Part shown: piece by piece, positions 45,869 through 57,775 of the stretch
Layout of the letters: each line of letters begins with the position of its first letter
Position numbering within the stretch: position 1 is the first letter of the stretch
Assembly: GCA_963682055.1 (NCBI GenBank)
Contig: OY821744.1
Coordinates: 7,542,835 to 7,606,834, forward strand
Length of the DNA: 64,000 bases
Direction of reading: 5' to 3'
DNA from: Primula veris
Lineage: Eukaryota > Streptophyta > Magnoliopsida > Ericales > Primulaceae
The notes under the pieces: generated by a model
Told to the model about the DNA's origin: nothing
Databases searched by the model: none
What the model saw: the letters and a program-made list of their open reading frames with translations, nothing else
Position numbers and translations under genes: made by a program

Positions 45869-46044
45869 CACTACAAAAAATGGTATATATCAATTGGAGA
45901 CGGCCAAATCTGTTACAAATCTGTCGTTAAATGTCAAAATATGTCAGTAAAACATAAATTTGTCGTCATGCCGTCCCCGAATAGGGTGTTGGGAAATAAA
46001 ATATGTCACTATTTCCGTCTGCGATCTGATATTATTTTATAGTG
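45869..46044. mobile_element. Short non-autonomous CACTA-like element
   Basis: The left end CACTACAAAAAATGG is the canonical plant CACTA terminus, and the right end TTTTATAGTG is a decayed inverse. The 3-bp flank AAT is on both sides (45866-45868, 46045-46047). Repeated TCTGT/TGTC motifs inside resemble subterminal repeats. At 176 bp it can only be a deletion derivative. Confidence 0.6.
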
Positions 46045-46342
46045 AATATTGCGTATGACATAGTAAAGCGTTAGCGAATTATCACTTCAGATTGGACTGC
46101 ATTGCGTATGACATAGTAACATGTGTTCAGATGATTTCATAGTAACATGTTATAAATATTATGATGTGTGATATATTGATATTTAAGTTCCCAACTCATA
46201 GTCCGATAAGGTTATTAATTTTGTGACTATAAGTTCCCTAAACAAACATGTGTGTCATATCAATGTGCTGTCTAGTAATTATCGGGATACTCTTTCCTTT
46301 TCAGAAAAACCACATTTATTGTTATCTGCTGCTTACTCAGTA

Positions 46343-46575
46343 CTTCCTTCGTTCCAAATTGTTAGAACTATGCGAAATCACGTGTAATTTTTACCGACAA
46401 ATAACTCATATATAATTTGTCGAAAGCGAATTTTTTAAAAGTTAATCACATAGTTCGAATGTTAAACTATATGAACAAATTTTAAAAATTACATTTTAAC
46501 AATTTAAATACGATACTTTACCGATCAAATTTACATGTAATTACATAGAACTCCCGTATTTTGGGACGAATGGAG
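46343..46575. mobile_element. Stowaway-like MITE
   Basis: 233 bp. The ends CTTCCTTCGTTCCAAATT / TTTTGGGACGAATGGAG are inverted, with TA on both sides (46341-46342, 46576-46577). The interior is AT-rich, with GAAATCACGTGTAATTTTTAC mirrored by a TTACATGTAATTACATAG stretch. Confidence 0.82.
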
Positions 46576-47049
46576 TATGCATGTAAAAATCTTATTTATT
46601 TTTGTATGTTTCCGTTTTTTATTCTGCTTACTTGACATCTAATGTGTACCACGACTTTTTTTATTGCATATTTAATTCTCATTATAAAAAGATAAAAGGA
46701 AAAGAAAATAAATAAATAAATAAATATATATATATATATATATATGCAGGGATGAAACTAACAATTTTAAAATGGAATAAGCCGATATTCTATATAAATA
46801 AAATCGTCATTTTTTTTTCATAACATAGAGCCCATGGAATACTAATTTTTAAAGATTTTAATCAAAATAAATATCGATAATTTTTACATTTTTTTATAAA
46901 TGTTTACAATTATCTACCTATACAAGTTGAGTCACAATTATCTCTTGACTTTGACAATTTAAGACCAATGCATAATTTGTAGTAGTACATAGATATATAT
47001 ATATATATATATATATAACACAAACACATTATCTATAAAATTGTGCAAC

Positions 47050-47050
<1 letters not shown>
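46576..47050. other. Presumed promoter region of the recycling factor gene, with AT microsatellites
   Basis: Two TA dinucleotide runs (about 46724-46745 and 46992-47016) and AAAT repeats. GCAGGGATGAAACTAAC at 46746 resembles a lone hAT MITE end. No clear TATA box can be separated from the TA runs. Confidence 0.4.

Positions 47051-47080
<30 letters not shown>
47051..47080. repeat. (AAT)10 microsatellite ending in the recycling factor start codon
   Basis: Ten perfect AAT units. The last two bases plus the next G form the ATG at 47079-47081. Confidence 0.9.
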
Positions 47081-47081
<1 letters not shown>

Positions 47082-50000
47082 GCCACATCCTTCTCTCCCA
47101 CCGCCACCAGAATCGTCGTCACTCTCCGAGGTCCCTTTTTTCTCTTTTTTATTTTTCAACTAATTTATTATATTATTATTCTTTAATTTATTGCTATCTC
47201 TTTTTATAGCTTACAACTATTGAAAACTTGAAATTGACAAAATATGTATAAACTTTGGTAATAAAAACTACTTGTATTGTAAAATGCAAAGGTTTTGTTT
47301 GGTCCCTTTTATTCTCTTAAACATTTTGGGTTTCTTTTTTCAACTAATTTAGTATTATTATTCTTTAATGTATTGCCATTTCAATTTAGCTTACAACTGT
47401 TGAAATACACAAATGTGTATGAACTTTGGTAATAAAAGAAAAGTGTATTGTAAATTGTAAAGGGTTTGTTTGGGTGCACATTTTAAGCTGATGTGCACTT
47501 ATTTGTACCTTTAACTACTCTCTACTCTTTGGGTTTATTTTTTCAACTAGTTTATTATTATTATTTAATTTACTGCTATCTCCTTTTATAGCTTACAACT
47601 GTTGAAATAGACAAAAGTACATGAACTTTGGTTATAAAAGGAACTTGTATTCTAAAATGCAAAGGGCTTGTTTGGGTGCAAATTTTAGGTTGATGTGCAC
47701 TTTTTTCTCCATTTCTTATTTCTGGTTTTGTTTTTTGGAAATAAATTTAACTACTCTCTACTCTTTAGCTTTCTTTTTTTCTACCACTTCATTATTATTT
47801 TTTAATCTATTGTCATCTCATTTTAGCTTACAACTGTTGAAATACACAAATGTGTATGAACTTTGGTAATAAAGGAACTTGTAATGTAAACTGCAAAGGG
47901 TTTGTTTGGGTGCACATTTTAAGCTGTTGTGCACTTATCCATTTCTTATTTGGTTGATTTTTGTGTAAGTAGCTATAATTTTGATTATGACCCAGTTAAT
48001 TCTAAGTATTTGTCTCCCTTTAACTACTCTCTACTCTTTGGGTTTCTTTTTTCAACTACTTTAATATTTATTCTTTAATTTCTTGCTATCTCTTATAGCT
48101 TACAAGTTACAACTGTTGAAACTTCAAATAGACAAGAGTATATGAACTTTGGTTATAAAAAATACTTGTATTGTAAAATGCAAAGGGTTTGTTTGGTCCC
48201 TTTATTCTCTCATACTTTTTGGTTTTCTTTTTTCTACTAATAGTAGCATTCTTTAATTTATTGCTATTTCTTTTTAGCTTAGAACTGTTGAAATAGATAA
48301 ATGTGCATGAACCTTGGTAATAAAAGAAACTTGTATTGTAAAATGCAAATGGTTTGTTTGAGTGCAAATTTTAAGCTGATGTGCACTTATTTGTCCATTT
48401 CCGAATTATGTTTTTGTGTTTTTCTGTGTAAGTACTAAATAGTTATAAATTTGATTATGACTCAGTTAATTATTTGGTGTAAAAAAATGTACTTTTGGTT
48501 AGAAGCTGCATTTTAAATTACTCAAAGGTGTAATCTTTTGAAAAGTTGCTGTCTTTTTTACTTTTTCAGCTCTCTCTTTTGGTTAGAAGTTTTAGGATAA
48601 ATTCAATCTTTGATTTATTGCTACCTTTTTTTAGCTTACAACAGTTGAAATAGACAAGTGTGTATGAACTTTGGTAATAAAACGAACCTGTATTTTAAAA
48701 TGCAAAGGGTTTGTTTGGGTGCAAATTTTAAGCCGCTGTGCACTTATTTGTTAATTTCTTTATTCTGGTTTTTTTATTTATTTATTTTTTCTCTATAAAT
48801 ACTACTAAATAGCTATAATTTTGATTATAATCCAGTTAATACTTTGGTGTAAAAACAATGTACTTTAGGTTACAACTTAGAAGCTACATTTTAAATTACT
48901 TTTCAAAAGTTGCCGTCTCATTTACTCTTTTAGTCTTTTAGCTCTCTCTTCTGGTTAGAATTTGTTTAAAAATTCAAACTTTAATTTATGACTATCTTTT
49001 TAGCTGACAACAGTTAGAATAGAAAAAACGTATATGATCATTGGTGAGATAAGAAATGTGAATTGTAAAATGCAAAGGGTGTTTGGCTGCAACTTTTAAG
49101 CTGGTGTGCACTTAATTGTCCATTTCTTAAATCTGCTTTTTGGTTGGGGTTTCTGCCTAAACAGGCTATAGGTTCTATTGTGACCTGACCGCTTAGAAGC
49201 TGCATGCTTAATTTCTCAAAGGTGTAAAATTTTCAACAGTTGCTCTCTCTTTTTGGTTAGAAGCTACTTGATAAACTTAATTCTTTATTGATTGCTCTCA
49301 CTTTAAGCTTACAACAGTTAGGATTGATAAAGTATATGAACATTGGTAAAAAAAAAAGGAATGTGTTTTAAATGGCCAAGGGTTTGTTTAGATGCAGCTT
49401 TAAAGCTGATGTGCACTTGGTTGTCTATTCCTTATTTTATTTTATTTTTTCTGTCTAATAGGGCATAAGTTTGGTTAGTACGTAAGATTTTCTCAGGTGA
49501 AGAAACATTTTTTTGGTTAGAAGCTGCTAAATCACCCAGAATTATAGATTTTTCAGCTCCTTTATGATCTACATACTTTTTGTTGCCATATCAGTTTATT
49601 TGCCAACCATAGGCTTTACCGTGAATCAAGGGCCATTAAAATTGGCTTAAGGGGGTTCAGTAAGCGCTATCGAAAGAAAAGGGTTAGGAGGTGCAGTTAA
49701 CATTTCCATTGTAAAACATGTTACAAAGTTGAAGTGAAACTTTTAATAGATATTGTGGGGACTGGCGTATTACATTGGTCAATGGTTTCTTTTCTTCCGA
49801 AATAAATATTGGCTAATGGTTAGTCAAAAGTATTTTGAAGTGTTGGAAAATTTCTTTTTACAGATACGTGCTCTACACGACCTAAGTTTGCGACATATAA
49901 CTCGAGCTCCCGTGGTGTTGTTTCGTTAAGGTCGTCTTCTAATTACGTGGCGATTAATGGTGGTGTGAGAAATATTACTCAGAAACCCTTTGTCAAAGAA

Positions 50001-53000
50001 GTATATGAAAAGAGGCAAGTTGGTTGCAGTAAAGCGATAAAACTAATCAGTATGTGGGTTTGCTGTGTTGTAACTCATTTATTTGTTTCGTTCCTCTTTC
50101 AGAGCAGGGTTGTTCAAGTGTGCAACCATCGATGACATTGAAGCCGAAAAATCTGCTATTGTGAAAAATGTTGTAAGTTGGTTGTGTTACTGCATGTTTA
50201 TTATTGTATGTACTTGGTGCATTTCTTTTTACGGTTTTTTTTGTTGGGAATTTTGTATGTGAATGGCTTTTCTTTAATGTTTTGTTTTTTAGAAAGAAAA
50301 GATGGAGAAGACAATTGAAAATGTTCGGTCAAATTTCAGCTCCATAAGGACAGGAAGATCAAACCCATCCATGTTGGATCGTGTTGAGGTAGAAATTTTA
50401 ATGATACTTGAATGCTTAATTCGCTCTGGTATATGCTTTCTGAGTATATCAAATTGATATCTGAACACCTTCTTAATTTTGTAGAATAAGAGTGAGAAAC
50501 AGTGGAAATTTTGTTATGGTTGGTTTGATTCTTAGGAAACAATGGCTATGATAGAAACTAGGAATTGTTCGATGAAAATATTTGTTAAGAACTTCTGATG
50601 CCAGTTTCATATAGCAATATAGATGGGACATGAGCCACTGTTTTATGATATACTTCTCTGAACCTGTGACATATCCACAGTTATATCTGGGAACACAACG
50701 ACACATCACTTGCTTTGGTTACTTTATTTTTAAGAGAATAGCTACTTGGCTCGAAGGTATAGTAGTTACCTAGTTATGAGGTAGAGTTTTCCCCGGAGGA
50801 TACAGGACACTTATTTTGGGACGGAGGGAGTATTACATTTCATATTGTAAATAGCTGACTAAAACCTTTCTGATGCTTTCAAGCTTCATTCTCATACGTA
50901 CTTTTTTCATAATAAAGAATATTAAGCGAATTGAACTCAAACATATAATACATTACGTTTATGTTATACTTTTTGTAACTTTTTACGACTTTATGTTCCA
51001 GTTTTTCTTTTTGTATCAGATTAAGAATTTATGTGATGGACTGGCGATATAAAAACCATTGAAATTTATTATACATGCTGTCTTTTGGTTTTTTTCATTT
51101 CTTTTGTCTAAATTTTAGGTAGAGTACTATGGAACGCCTGTCACCTTGAAGAGCATAGCCCAAATTAGTACTCCTGATGCAAGTTCTCTGCTGGTGCAGC
51201 CATACGATAAATCCAGGTATATTTTTTAGAACTGAAACTCTTAGATCTGTAAGAGTAAATTGAAGGTAATTTCATTTATCATCAGTTTCTTTTGTTTATG
51301 TGAAATGCTTTAGCCTGTGGGATTCCTTGTGAAGAATTCTGAGCACTTATGGGATAAGGATCATTGTGGTTCTTCACAATTTAATAGTGCTCTTCCCATT
51401 TAAAAGATTTTATTAGAGAAAGAGCATTTTTGTACACTAATCTGTCAGATTGTAACAATTAGTACACCATATATCAATATTTACAATATAGATACTTGTC
51501 CACTAAAAAACCCGCTTAATACACTGACCTATGCAATTTCACGATTTTGATGGGTACACAAAATCTCAGAGATAGTGCACCAGCCTATCAAAACTCACGA
51601 GTGCTTGAAAGTTTAGATTACTGGAGGACTCATTGTTCAATTTTGTGTATGCTGGTGCTTAGGATATCAGCATCATTGATTAGTACGGAACTAGGGATTT
51701 TGAGTTGAAGTAATTAACATTAATGTCCTAATTTTCCGGTTTTCTGAACGGTGACCAAGTTATTATGTTGTTTAAAGTTTAAACTGTTAAAAGCTGATAA
51801 GTTGGTATACAAAAATGATATTTTCCTTTTTATTAACAGTTGAAAATTTTCAGGATGCCCTTTTATGCCTTGTAGTGAAGTTGGGTTGGTTCCTGTTCTA
51901 CCATAAGTTATTTATCTATTGGCAGTGCATTGTTTTCTCAGTTTGAAGATTATAGAGAAGGCTATTGTAAACTCTGATCTTGGTATGACTCCAAATAATG
52001 ATGGAGACGTTATACGCTTATCTCTCCCTCAACTGACGTCTGACAGAAGAAAGGTATTATTGTATGTCAAATACAGACCAAATTTGTGTCAAATTTCAAC
52101 TAATATTTTCTTTTCATATGTGCAATGCTACTTAAATGCAGCAATCTTAACCCCTTTTATAGTGCCATAATGCAGCCAGCAATTTTAACCACTTTTACAG
52201 TGCCATTTTTAAGAACTACTTACATTTGTTTCTTTTTAGTTGCTTGTTTTTTTCTTGGTAGTTAATACTTTTGAAAAGGTCCCATGGATAAGATATTCTA
52301 TATTGGCTGTATGGCATTTCAATACGTAAATAAGGGCGTTCTGAATTTATGATGGAGACTTAGTTGTGCATTTGTATTTGTAAGGTCATGAATTCATAAT
52401 TTAAAATATTTTAACAATCTCCGAGTTCAATTTTTTAATAACCTAAATTTATAAAGATTAGGCTACTAATAGCTCCCTGTGAGTCTATAATAACTTATGG
52501 TAACCGCATCCCTGTGAGATTGGTACTCGGAACTGAAACTATTTTCTTAGTTTTAAAGCTTTGTGTTCAATGGGTACAGTTTTCCCGCATGTATTTGTCT
52601 CATTTTGAGTCTATGACAAGTCTAAAGTAAAATTTTCTAGTCCTCGTAAAAAAAATTGATCTGCACGACTACACATGACACTGTGTTAGATAGGCTTCCT
52701 CTTATGTTTACATTAAGTACCTATGGGCTATGGGTCCTTGGCAAAAGCCTCTTATGTTGACATATAATGCCTATGGATCCAAGGCAAAAATATTTTGCAT
52801 TTTAATATTTCTACTCTAATATAAATTCAAGAATAATTTTATTGGATTGAAAAATATGTTGAGAAAAGCGACAAGTTTTCACGCCTTCATCTTGCAAATA
52901 TCCGAAGAGACGGTGATATATGTGTCTGTGTATATATGTATATATAGATATTAAATACACAAATGCTCACTTTTTATTTTCTATAATTGCAGGAAATATA

Positions 53001-55138
53001 TATATATATATATAGGCTCATCTTTTATCTTGTATTGTTGCAGGAATTAACAAAAGTTGTAGCTAAACAAGCTGAAGAAGGCAAGGTGCATCTTCTAAAA
53101 AATAACCTACATTTCTAAACTCTTTCCCGTTTGTCATGAATATCATATTGCTAGTCTGTTCAACTCTGCATATCCCGAATTGATATGCTTTTGGCAGTAA
53201 GAAACGGATAAAGAATTTGTAGGAAACACTAAACGAGCCTTATACCACTTTTAAATTGTGAACTTTTTTATGCTTGAGGATCCTGAGAAACTGGTGGTAA
53301 ATGATTAGTTCAGCAATTACTAAATAATGTTAAACACTTGTGAGATTCTATCAATATGCATGTGTAAATGGTGAGCTTGGCCACATTTTGTGTATGTTAA
53401 ATTGCTTTGTTATATTTGACATTTATCTTTGTCTTCATTATGATGTGTTCTTCACCTTTACTGAAGCTTTCATTGAGCTGTCTATTTTAGGTTGCATTGA
53501 GGAACATAAGAAGGGATGCCATAAAAGTTTATGATAAACTTGAGAAGGTACTTGTTATTAATATGTGCAATTAATATTACCTTCTTCACTTCATTTGCAT
53601 TAGAAACAAGTTTTTCATCATCTTTCACATTTTTTGCAGGAAAAGAAGATTTCAGAAGACATCAAGAAGGACTTGTCTGGTGATTTACAGGTGTGTGATT
53701 AGCTCGGATATGCGTAGGAAACGATGAGAATGCATTTCAATGATTCTAACAAGTTTACTAGTTGAATACTGATGTCACCATTTACATAATATGAGTTGAA
53801 CTTTTCACTCCGGAAAAGTTTGAATCATAGAATGTCTCATGTTTCATTCCAGGGATTGCAGTAATATATGGTCCAAGTATTATTTCTTATCACTTACAGT
53901 CGGTAACGACTGGAAGACCCAATTCTTAAAGCATATAATTGGGGCCTCTTCTTTTTACAGGGCCCACTAATTTTGAGGAAATGCAATGTATAGCTCATTA
54001 ATTTTGATAAATTAAATCAAATTTTCATGATAATACTCCACTGGTATCTACAGTATTGTTGAAGTAGTGAGTGTTCCCACATGTACTTAAATAAGATAAA
54101 CTAAATCAAATTTTCATGTTAGGTTTCTATTAATCTACAGTTTCTATTGATCTGCATTCACAATACTATCAAAATTAAATAAGGTAGAAGTTTTCATTAC
54201 TTATCAACAAACTTGTAAATATCAAACACACTGAGATGAAAAATAACAAAAGAATTGTTTAAATATTTACGTAATGATTACGATTTTGTATTTTACATTT
54301 AATAGTATGAATTAGATTAAAGTTTATCTATTTTTTATTTGATTCATATATTAGATACTAATAATTTAGATGTTTGCAAATCATCTTTCTAATTAATTAA
54401 AAATAAAATTTAGATATCGAAAGGCCTCAATATTCACGCTCGCTTTGGGCCCCAAAAATGCTGGAGACGGCATTGCTTACAGTTCAATCATCAGTAATTA
54501 TTGGATTTAGCTTTCCAATTGAGCTTTCCTTCATATTTTATACAATTGTTAATTTTCTTTAAGATTTTTAGTATCAAGGCCAGTATCTTCTTACTAATGA
54601 CTTTGTCTGTTGTCTATTTTTGTTTGTGTCTATTATTTGATGCTCTGTAGAACCTGTGGAGAAATTCGAGGTCCACATCATAATTTTTCTGATTCTTGTT
54701 TTGCAGAAAATGATTGACGAGTATATTAAGAAAATTGACACGATCTGCAAACAGAAAGAGAAGGTACTCACCACACGGTTATCTTTATGAAAGATCGTTA
54801 CATTTTCATACATACAATACAGTGGCTGTAATCTGCATATACGACTACATACCGTTCTCTGCTGCTAAGTGACCTTTAGGCTAGTTTGGTTTGATGTCCG
54901 ATAAGGCCTAGTTTGTGATACTCATTTAGCAGGCAAAGATAATTTTAAAAAGACTTAACTGGGTCTTTCGTTTTGTAACAATTTGCTCCTACCCTTTAAG
55001 TCATTGGTTTTCAACTTCTTATATATCAATCCAATATCGTTCTCTTTCCTCCGGTAACTTTCCCCTTTCCTTCTTTGTTTAGTAATGTCACATACTAATG
55101 TTGTGCAACTGTATTTTCAGGAACTGTTGACGGTTTAA
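47079..55138 (+). CDS. RRF: Chloroplast ribosome recycling factor
   Basis: Eleven exons: 47079-47130, 49864-50014, 50103-50172, 50293-50388, 51119-51216, 51942-52053, 53044-53085, 53491-53547, 53640-53690, 54707-54763, 55121-55138; 804 bp, 267 residues. Residues 1 to about 75 are Ser/Thr/Arg-rich, a chloroplast transit peptide ([17 protein letters not shown]...). The rest is a full [23 protein letters not shown], then [51 protein letters not shown] and the C-terminal helix ending KQKEKELLTV. RRF acts with EF-G to split post-termination ribosomes; plant plastid RRF is needed for chloroplast development. Ten introns; intron 2 uses a GC donor. A possible AATAAA lies at 55346. Confidence 0.93.
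47210..49440 (+). repeat. Nine-copy diverged tandem array in intron 1 of the recycling factor gene
   Basis: Copies start near 47210, 47390, 47591, 47826, 48098, 48277, 48632, 49004 and 49308. Each reads TTTAGCTTACAACTGTTGAA, then TATGAACTTTGGTAATAAAA, then TTGTATTGTAAAATGCAAAG, then GGTTTGTTTGGGTGCA, then TTTTAAGCTGATGTGCAC. Copies 1 and 5 share a GGTCCCTTTTATTCTC ending, and copies 1-2 repeat as 5-6 at a spacing of about 888 bp, so a higher-order duplication occurred. The later copies are the most diverged. Confidence 0.88.
50015..50102 (+). other. GC-AG intron 2 of the recycling factor gene
   Basis: Exon 2 ends ..GAAAAGAG followed by GCAAGT; exon 3 follows TTTCAG. Only this cut keeps frame ([14 protein letters not shown]). 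AG|GCAAGT is the strong consensus of the rare GC donor class. Length 88 bp. Confidence 0.85.
50795..50836. repeat. Stowaway end remnant in recycling factor intron 4
   Basis: TTATTTTGGGACGGAGGGAGTA is the right end of a Stowaway MITE. The matching left end was not found, so this is a truncated copy. Confidence 0.5.
51425..51817. mobile_element. MITE in recycling factor intron 5
   Basis: The ends CATTTTTGTACACTAATCTGTCAG and CTGATAAGTTGGTATACAAAAATG are inverted repeats (about 18 of 24 matching) over 393 bp of non-coding DNA. Similar right ends (GATAAGTT..TGTACAAAAA type) occur at about 29495-29515 in MIRO2 and 62570-62600 in PRP18, suggesting a family. Target duplication is unclear. Confidence 0.65.
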
Positions 55139-56449
55139 ACATGGTGCATGGACATTTAACATGGAAACTTTTCAGTTTGATCCGATTGTTTTTGCAAGAA
55201 CATGATGTGCAATACATTATGTTTTAAAGATCACCTGGTGATGTGATTAATCAGAAATACAATTTTGGGATGGGGTCGAAGTGTTTGATTCAACTTGTTG
55301 CCTCAAACATCTTTTTACCAGCGAATTAAGATATGAGTTCTTATAAATAAATAAAAACTACGTGTTGAGCAAGGGATATTATCTCATTACCATGTAAATT
55401 AGCAACGAGACCGCTTTTATCACACCATATCAAAATCTACAAATTTGAATCCCTCTTATTGCAATTAGACATTAATAATCACTAATAGAAGCAACGAGAT
55501 AAAATAAAAGGTTGTTTGAGTGAATTGCGATAATGTCCGAGCTTGATTTCCGTTGTACAAAGAAAAAATATCCGAGTTGTTTTTAAAGCTGCCTATCTGA
55601 GAAACAATCGCTATAGAGGTTGGTTGGTTTGTTTTGACTTTTAAGTTCAAGGTTTATGTCTTTAATTAAAAAAATAGCTCAAAAAATTGCAAATAATCAT
55701 TCTCCTTTTAAAAAGTATTTCCTCCTTTCTAACTAGTCCTATACTTGAAAAAAAAATCTAATCCATATTATCCTAAAAATCGGTGTCAATTGCAAAATTG
55801 AAATAATTCCATGGAGTCAATTGTAAAAGATTCAAAGTTAATGATGGTTATTCGCAAAGCAGCATTTAACCCTTCCTAAATAACAACAATGTCCCCAAAA
55901 GTCGCATGTCGGGTTCTAGGCAAAAACTACTCGTTTAGCGTCTAATTTCAATTAATCACCGACTAATCTATCCCGGCCTTTTTAGACCCCGCCAATGTCC
56001 AAATAGACGCACGTTAAGTTCTAAAAATAAATTGATCGTCTGGCACGTAAGTACACGCAGTTATTATTAATTATAATATAATCTAACCCACTAGTAATAG
56101 TTTAGTGAGTTAGATAACGTATTATCAAATAGGAGGTGCATAATTCGACTTTTGTTAAATGGGTAAATGTGAAATCACTTATACTATTTAATAAGATTTT
56201 AAAAAGAAAGAACTTAATCTCGGCTAGATTTTAAAAAGTGCCAAACAGTGTTTTAAAAGCACGAGTCTAAGCAGAAATTAAACGGAGGCTAAACATACGC
56301 AGAGTCTTATACATCTAAATAAATACTAAATAAATGGTAAAATGTGACTTATTGGGAGTATTAAACAATTAAGCCGATTAACCGAAATTAGTAGGATAAA
56401 TCGGTAGACGAATTATATTTGTATTAAAACTGGTAGGGCGTTTGTAAAC
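55139..56449. other. Intergenic DNA downstream of the recycling factor gene
   Basis: 3' untranslated region with a possible AATAAATAAA polyadenylation signal (55346-55355), then AT-rich sequence. No supported gene. The minus-strand frame 55465-55650 is unrecognised. Confidence 0.45.
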
Positions 56450-57552
56450 ATTGGTGGTAAATAAACAGAGCTTTTTTTCTAATTTAATCTACTAGCCTAG
56501 TGATATTCTCATTTTGGCCTATAAGCCCATGCTATTATTTTTTTTTAGCCTAGTTTAAAACTTCACAAAAAGCGGCGCTTCAAAAGATTAATAAGGGACC
56601 CACCAAAACCACAAAATAAGTATTTAGAGAAATAAAACACAATGAAGCTCTATTTGGCGTAGAGATTTAAATTAAAAAATAAAAAATCTCCATCATCAAG
56701 TACTCATGTAATAATTAAATAATAAATAAATAACATTAATAAATAAAAAATAATGAAGCTCTATTTGGTGTGGAGATTGAAACTAAAGATGTACATTCAA
56801 AATTTTAACCGTGGACCATGTTATTTATATCATTTATGGTACATTTTTTTTTTATTTCGGAGGTCTAATTATTATTTTAAAAACTAAAGGGATACATTCA
56901 AAAATGTAATTATTTAATTTTGTCGTACCCTTAATTTTGTCATACGGCAAGCATACGACATAAACCCTTCTAGTTTTAAAACTAAAAGGATACATTCAAA
57001 AATGTAATTATTTAATTTTGTCGTACCCTTAATTTCGTCGTATGACAAGTGTACGACTTAAACCCCTTTAGTTTTAAAAATAATAATTAGACATCAAAAA
57101 CCAAGAATGTACAAAGAAATGATATAAATTTTGAAGTTTCTAATTTAAATATATATAATTATAATTATTTAATTTTGTTTATCCTTGTATACCGTACCCA
57201 AAAGTTTACCCAAAATTTTTAACTTTTGAATTATCGCTGTATCTGTGTCGGGTTGGGGGTATGTTTAAAGCTCTACACAAGTAAAGTTTCATTGTTATTT
57301 ATTTATTATTTAATTATTTCATGAGTGTTTGATAAAAGAAGTTGTTTAATTTTTAATTTAAAACTCTACATCAATTAGAGCTTCGTTGTGCTTTATTTCT
57401 CCAAATCCTTGTTATGTGGTTTTTGAAGCGCCGCTCCGCTTTAATTTAGGGCGAAAAGGAAATATCAATAGCTTATAGCCCAAAATGGGAATATCAGTAT
57501 AATAATAATAATAGGTTAAAATAGAAAAAAAAACTTAAATAAACACCACCGT
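56450..57552. mobile_element. Long-inverted-repeat (foldback/MULE-like) element of about 1.1 kb
   Basis: Left and right arms of roughly 200 bp are inverted copies. GGTGGT..TTTTTTTCTA.TTTAA, GATATTC.CATTTTGG.CTATA, AGCGGCGCTTCAAAA, GAGAAATAAA.CACAA and GAAGCTCTA all recur in reverse order between 57552 and 57360. The left arm has an extra segment (about 56587-56612) and a repeated GAAGCTCTATTTGG.GT block (56645, 56756). The non-coding centre holds two tandem foldback units (56881-57076). Long arms suggest a Mutator-like or foldback element; ends and target duplication are approximate. Confidence 0.75.
56881..57076. repeat. Two tandem foldback units in the centre of the long-inverted-repeat element
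   Basis: Each unit of about 97 bp runs from AAACTAAA.GGATACATTC to CCC.T(C/T)TAGTTTT and contains TTTTGTCGTACCCTTAATTT. The ends of each unit are themselves inverted (AAACTAAAGGG / CCCTTTAGTTT). Confidence 0.8.
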
Positions 57553-57561
57553 CGGAAAAGG

Positions 57562-57718
57562 CTGGATTTTTTGAATACAAAAAATCTTTTTTCACGCCAA
57601 AACAGTAAATCTTAATTACGAATCGTAATTCAGAATTATGGTTTACCTTTTTTTTTTGTAAAAAATAAAATAAAAAGGTAAATCGTGAAAACAGATTGTT
57701 TGCGGTCGAAAAATTCAG
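57562..57718. mobile_element. Small MITE, copy A, upstream of PRP18
   Basis: 157 bp. The ends CTGGATTTTTTGAATACAAA and TTTGCGGTCGAAAAATTCAG are imperfect inverted repeats, and further in AATCTTTTTTCACG pairs with CGTGAAAACAGATT. A GA-rich tract follows (57727-57773). Confidence 0.75.
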
Positions 57719-57775
57719 GCTAAGCACCGAGAGAAAGAAAGAGGGAGGGAGAGAGTTATAGAGTGAGAAAAGAGA

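Noticed and set aside
47210..49440. CRISPR-like array in the recycling factor intron
   Set aside because: Repeats are long, diverged and irregularly spaced without unique spacers, and lie in an intron of a plant gene.
53340..53534. Open frame 53340-53534 as a separate small gene
   Set aside because: It overlaps exon 8 of the recycling factor gene in another frame and is mostly intron sequence.
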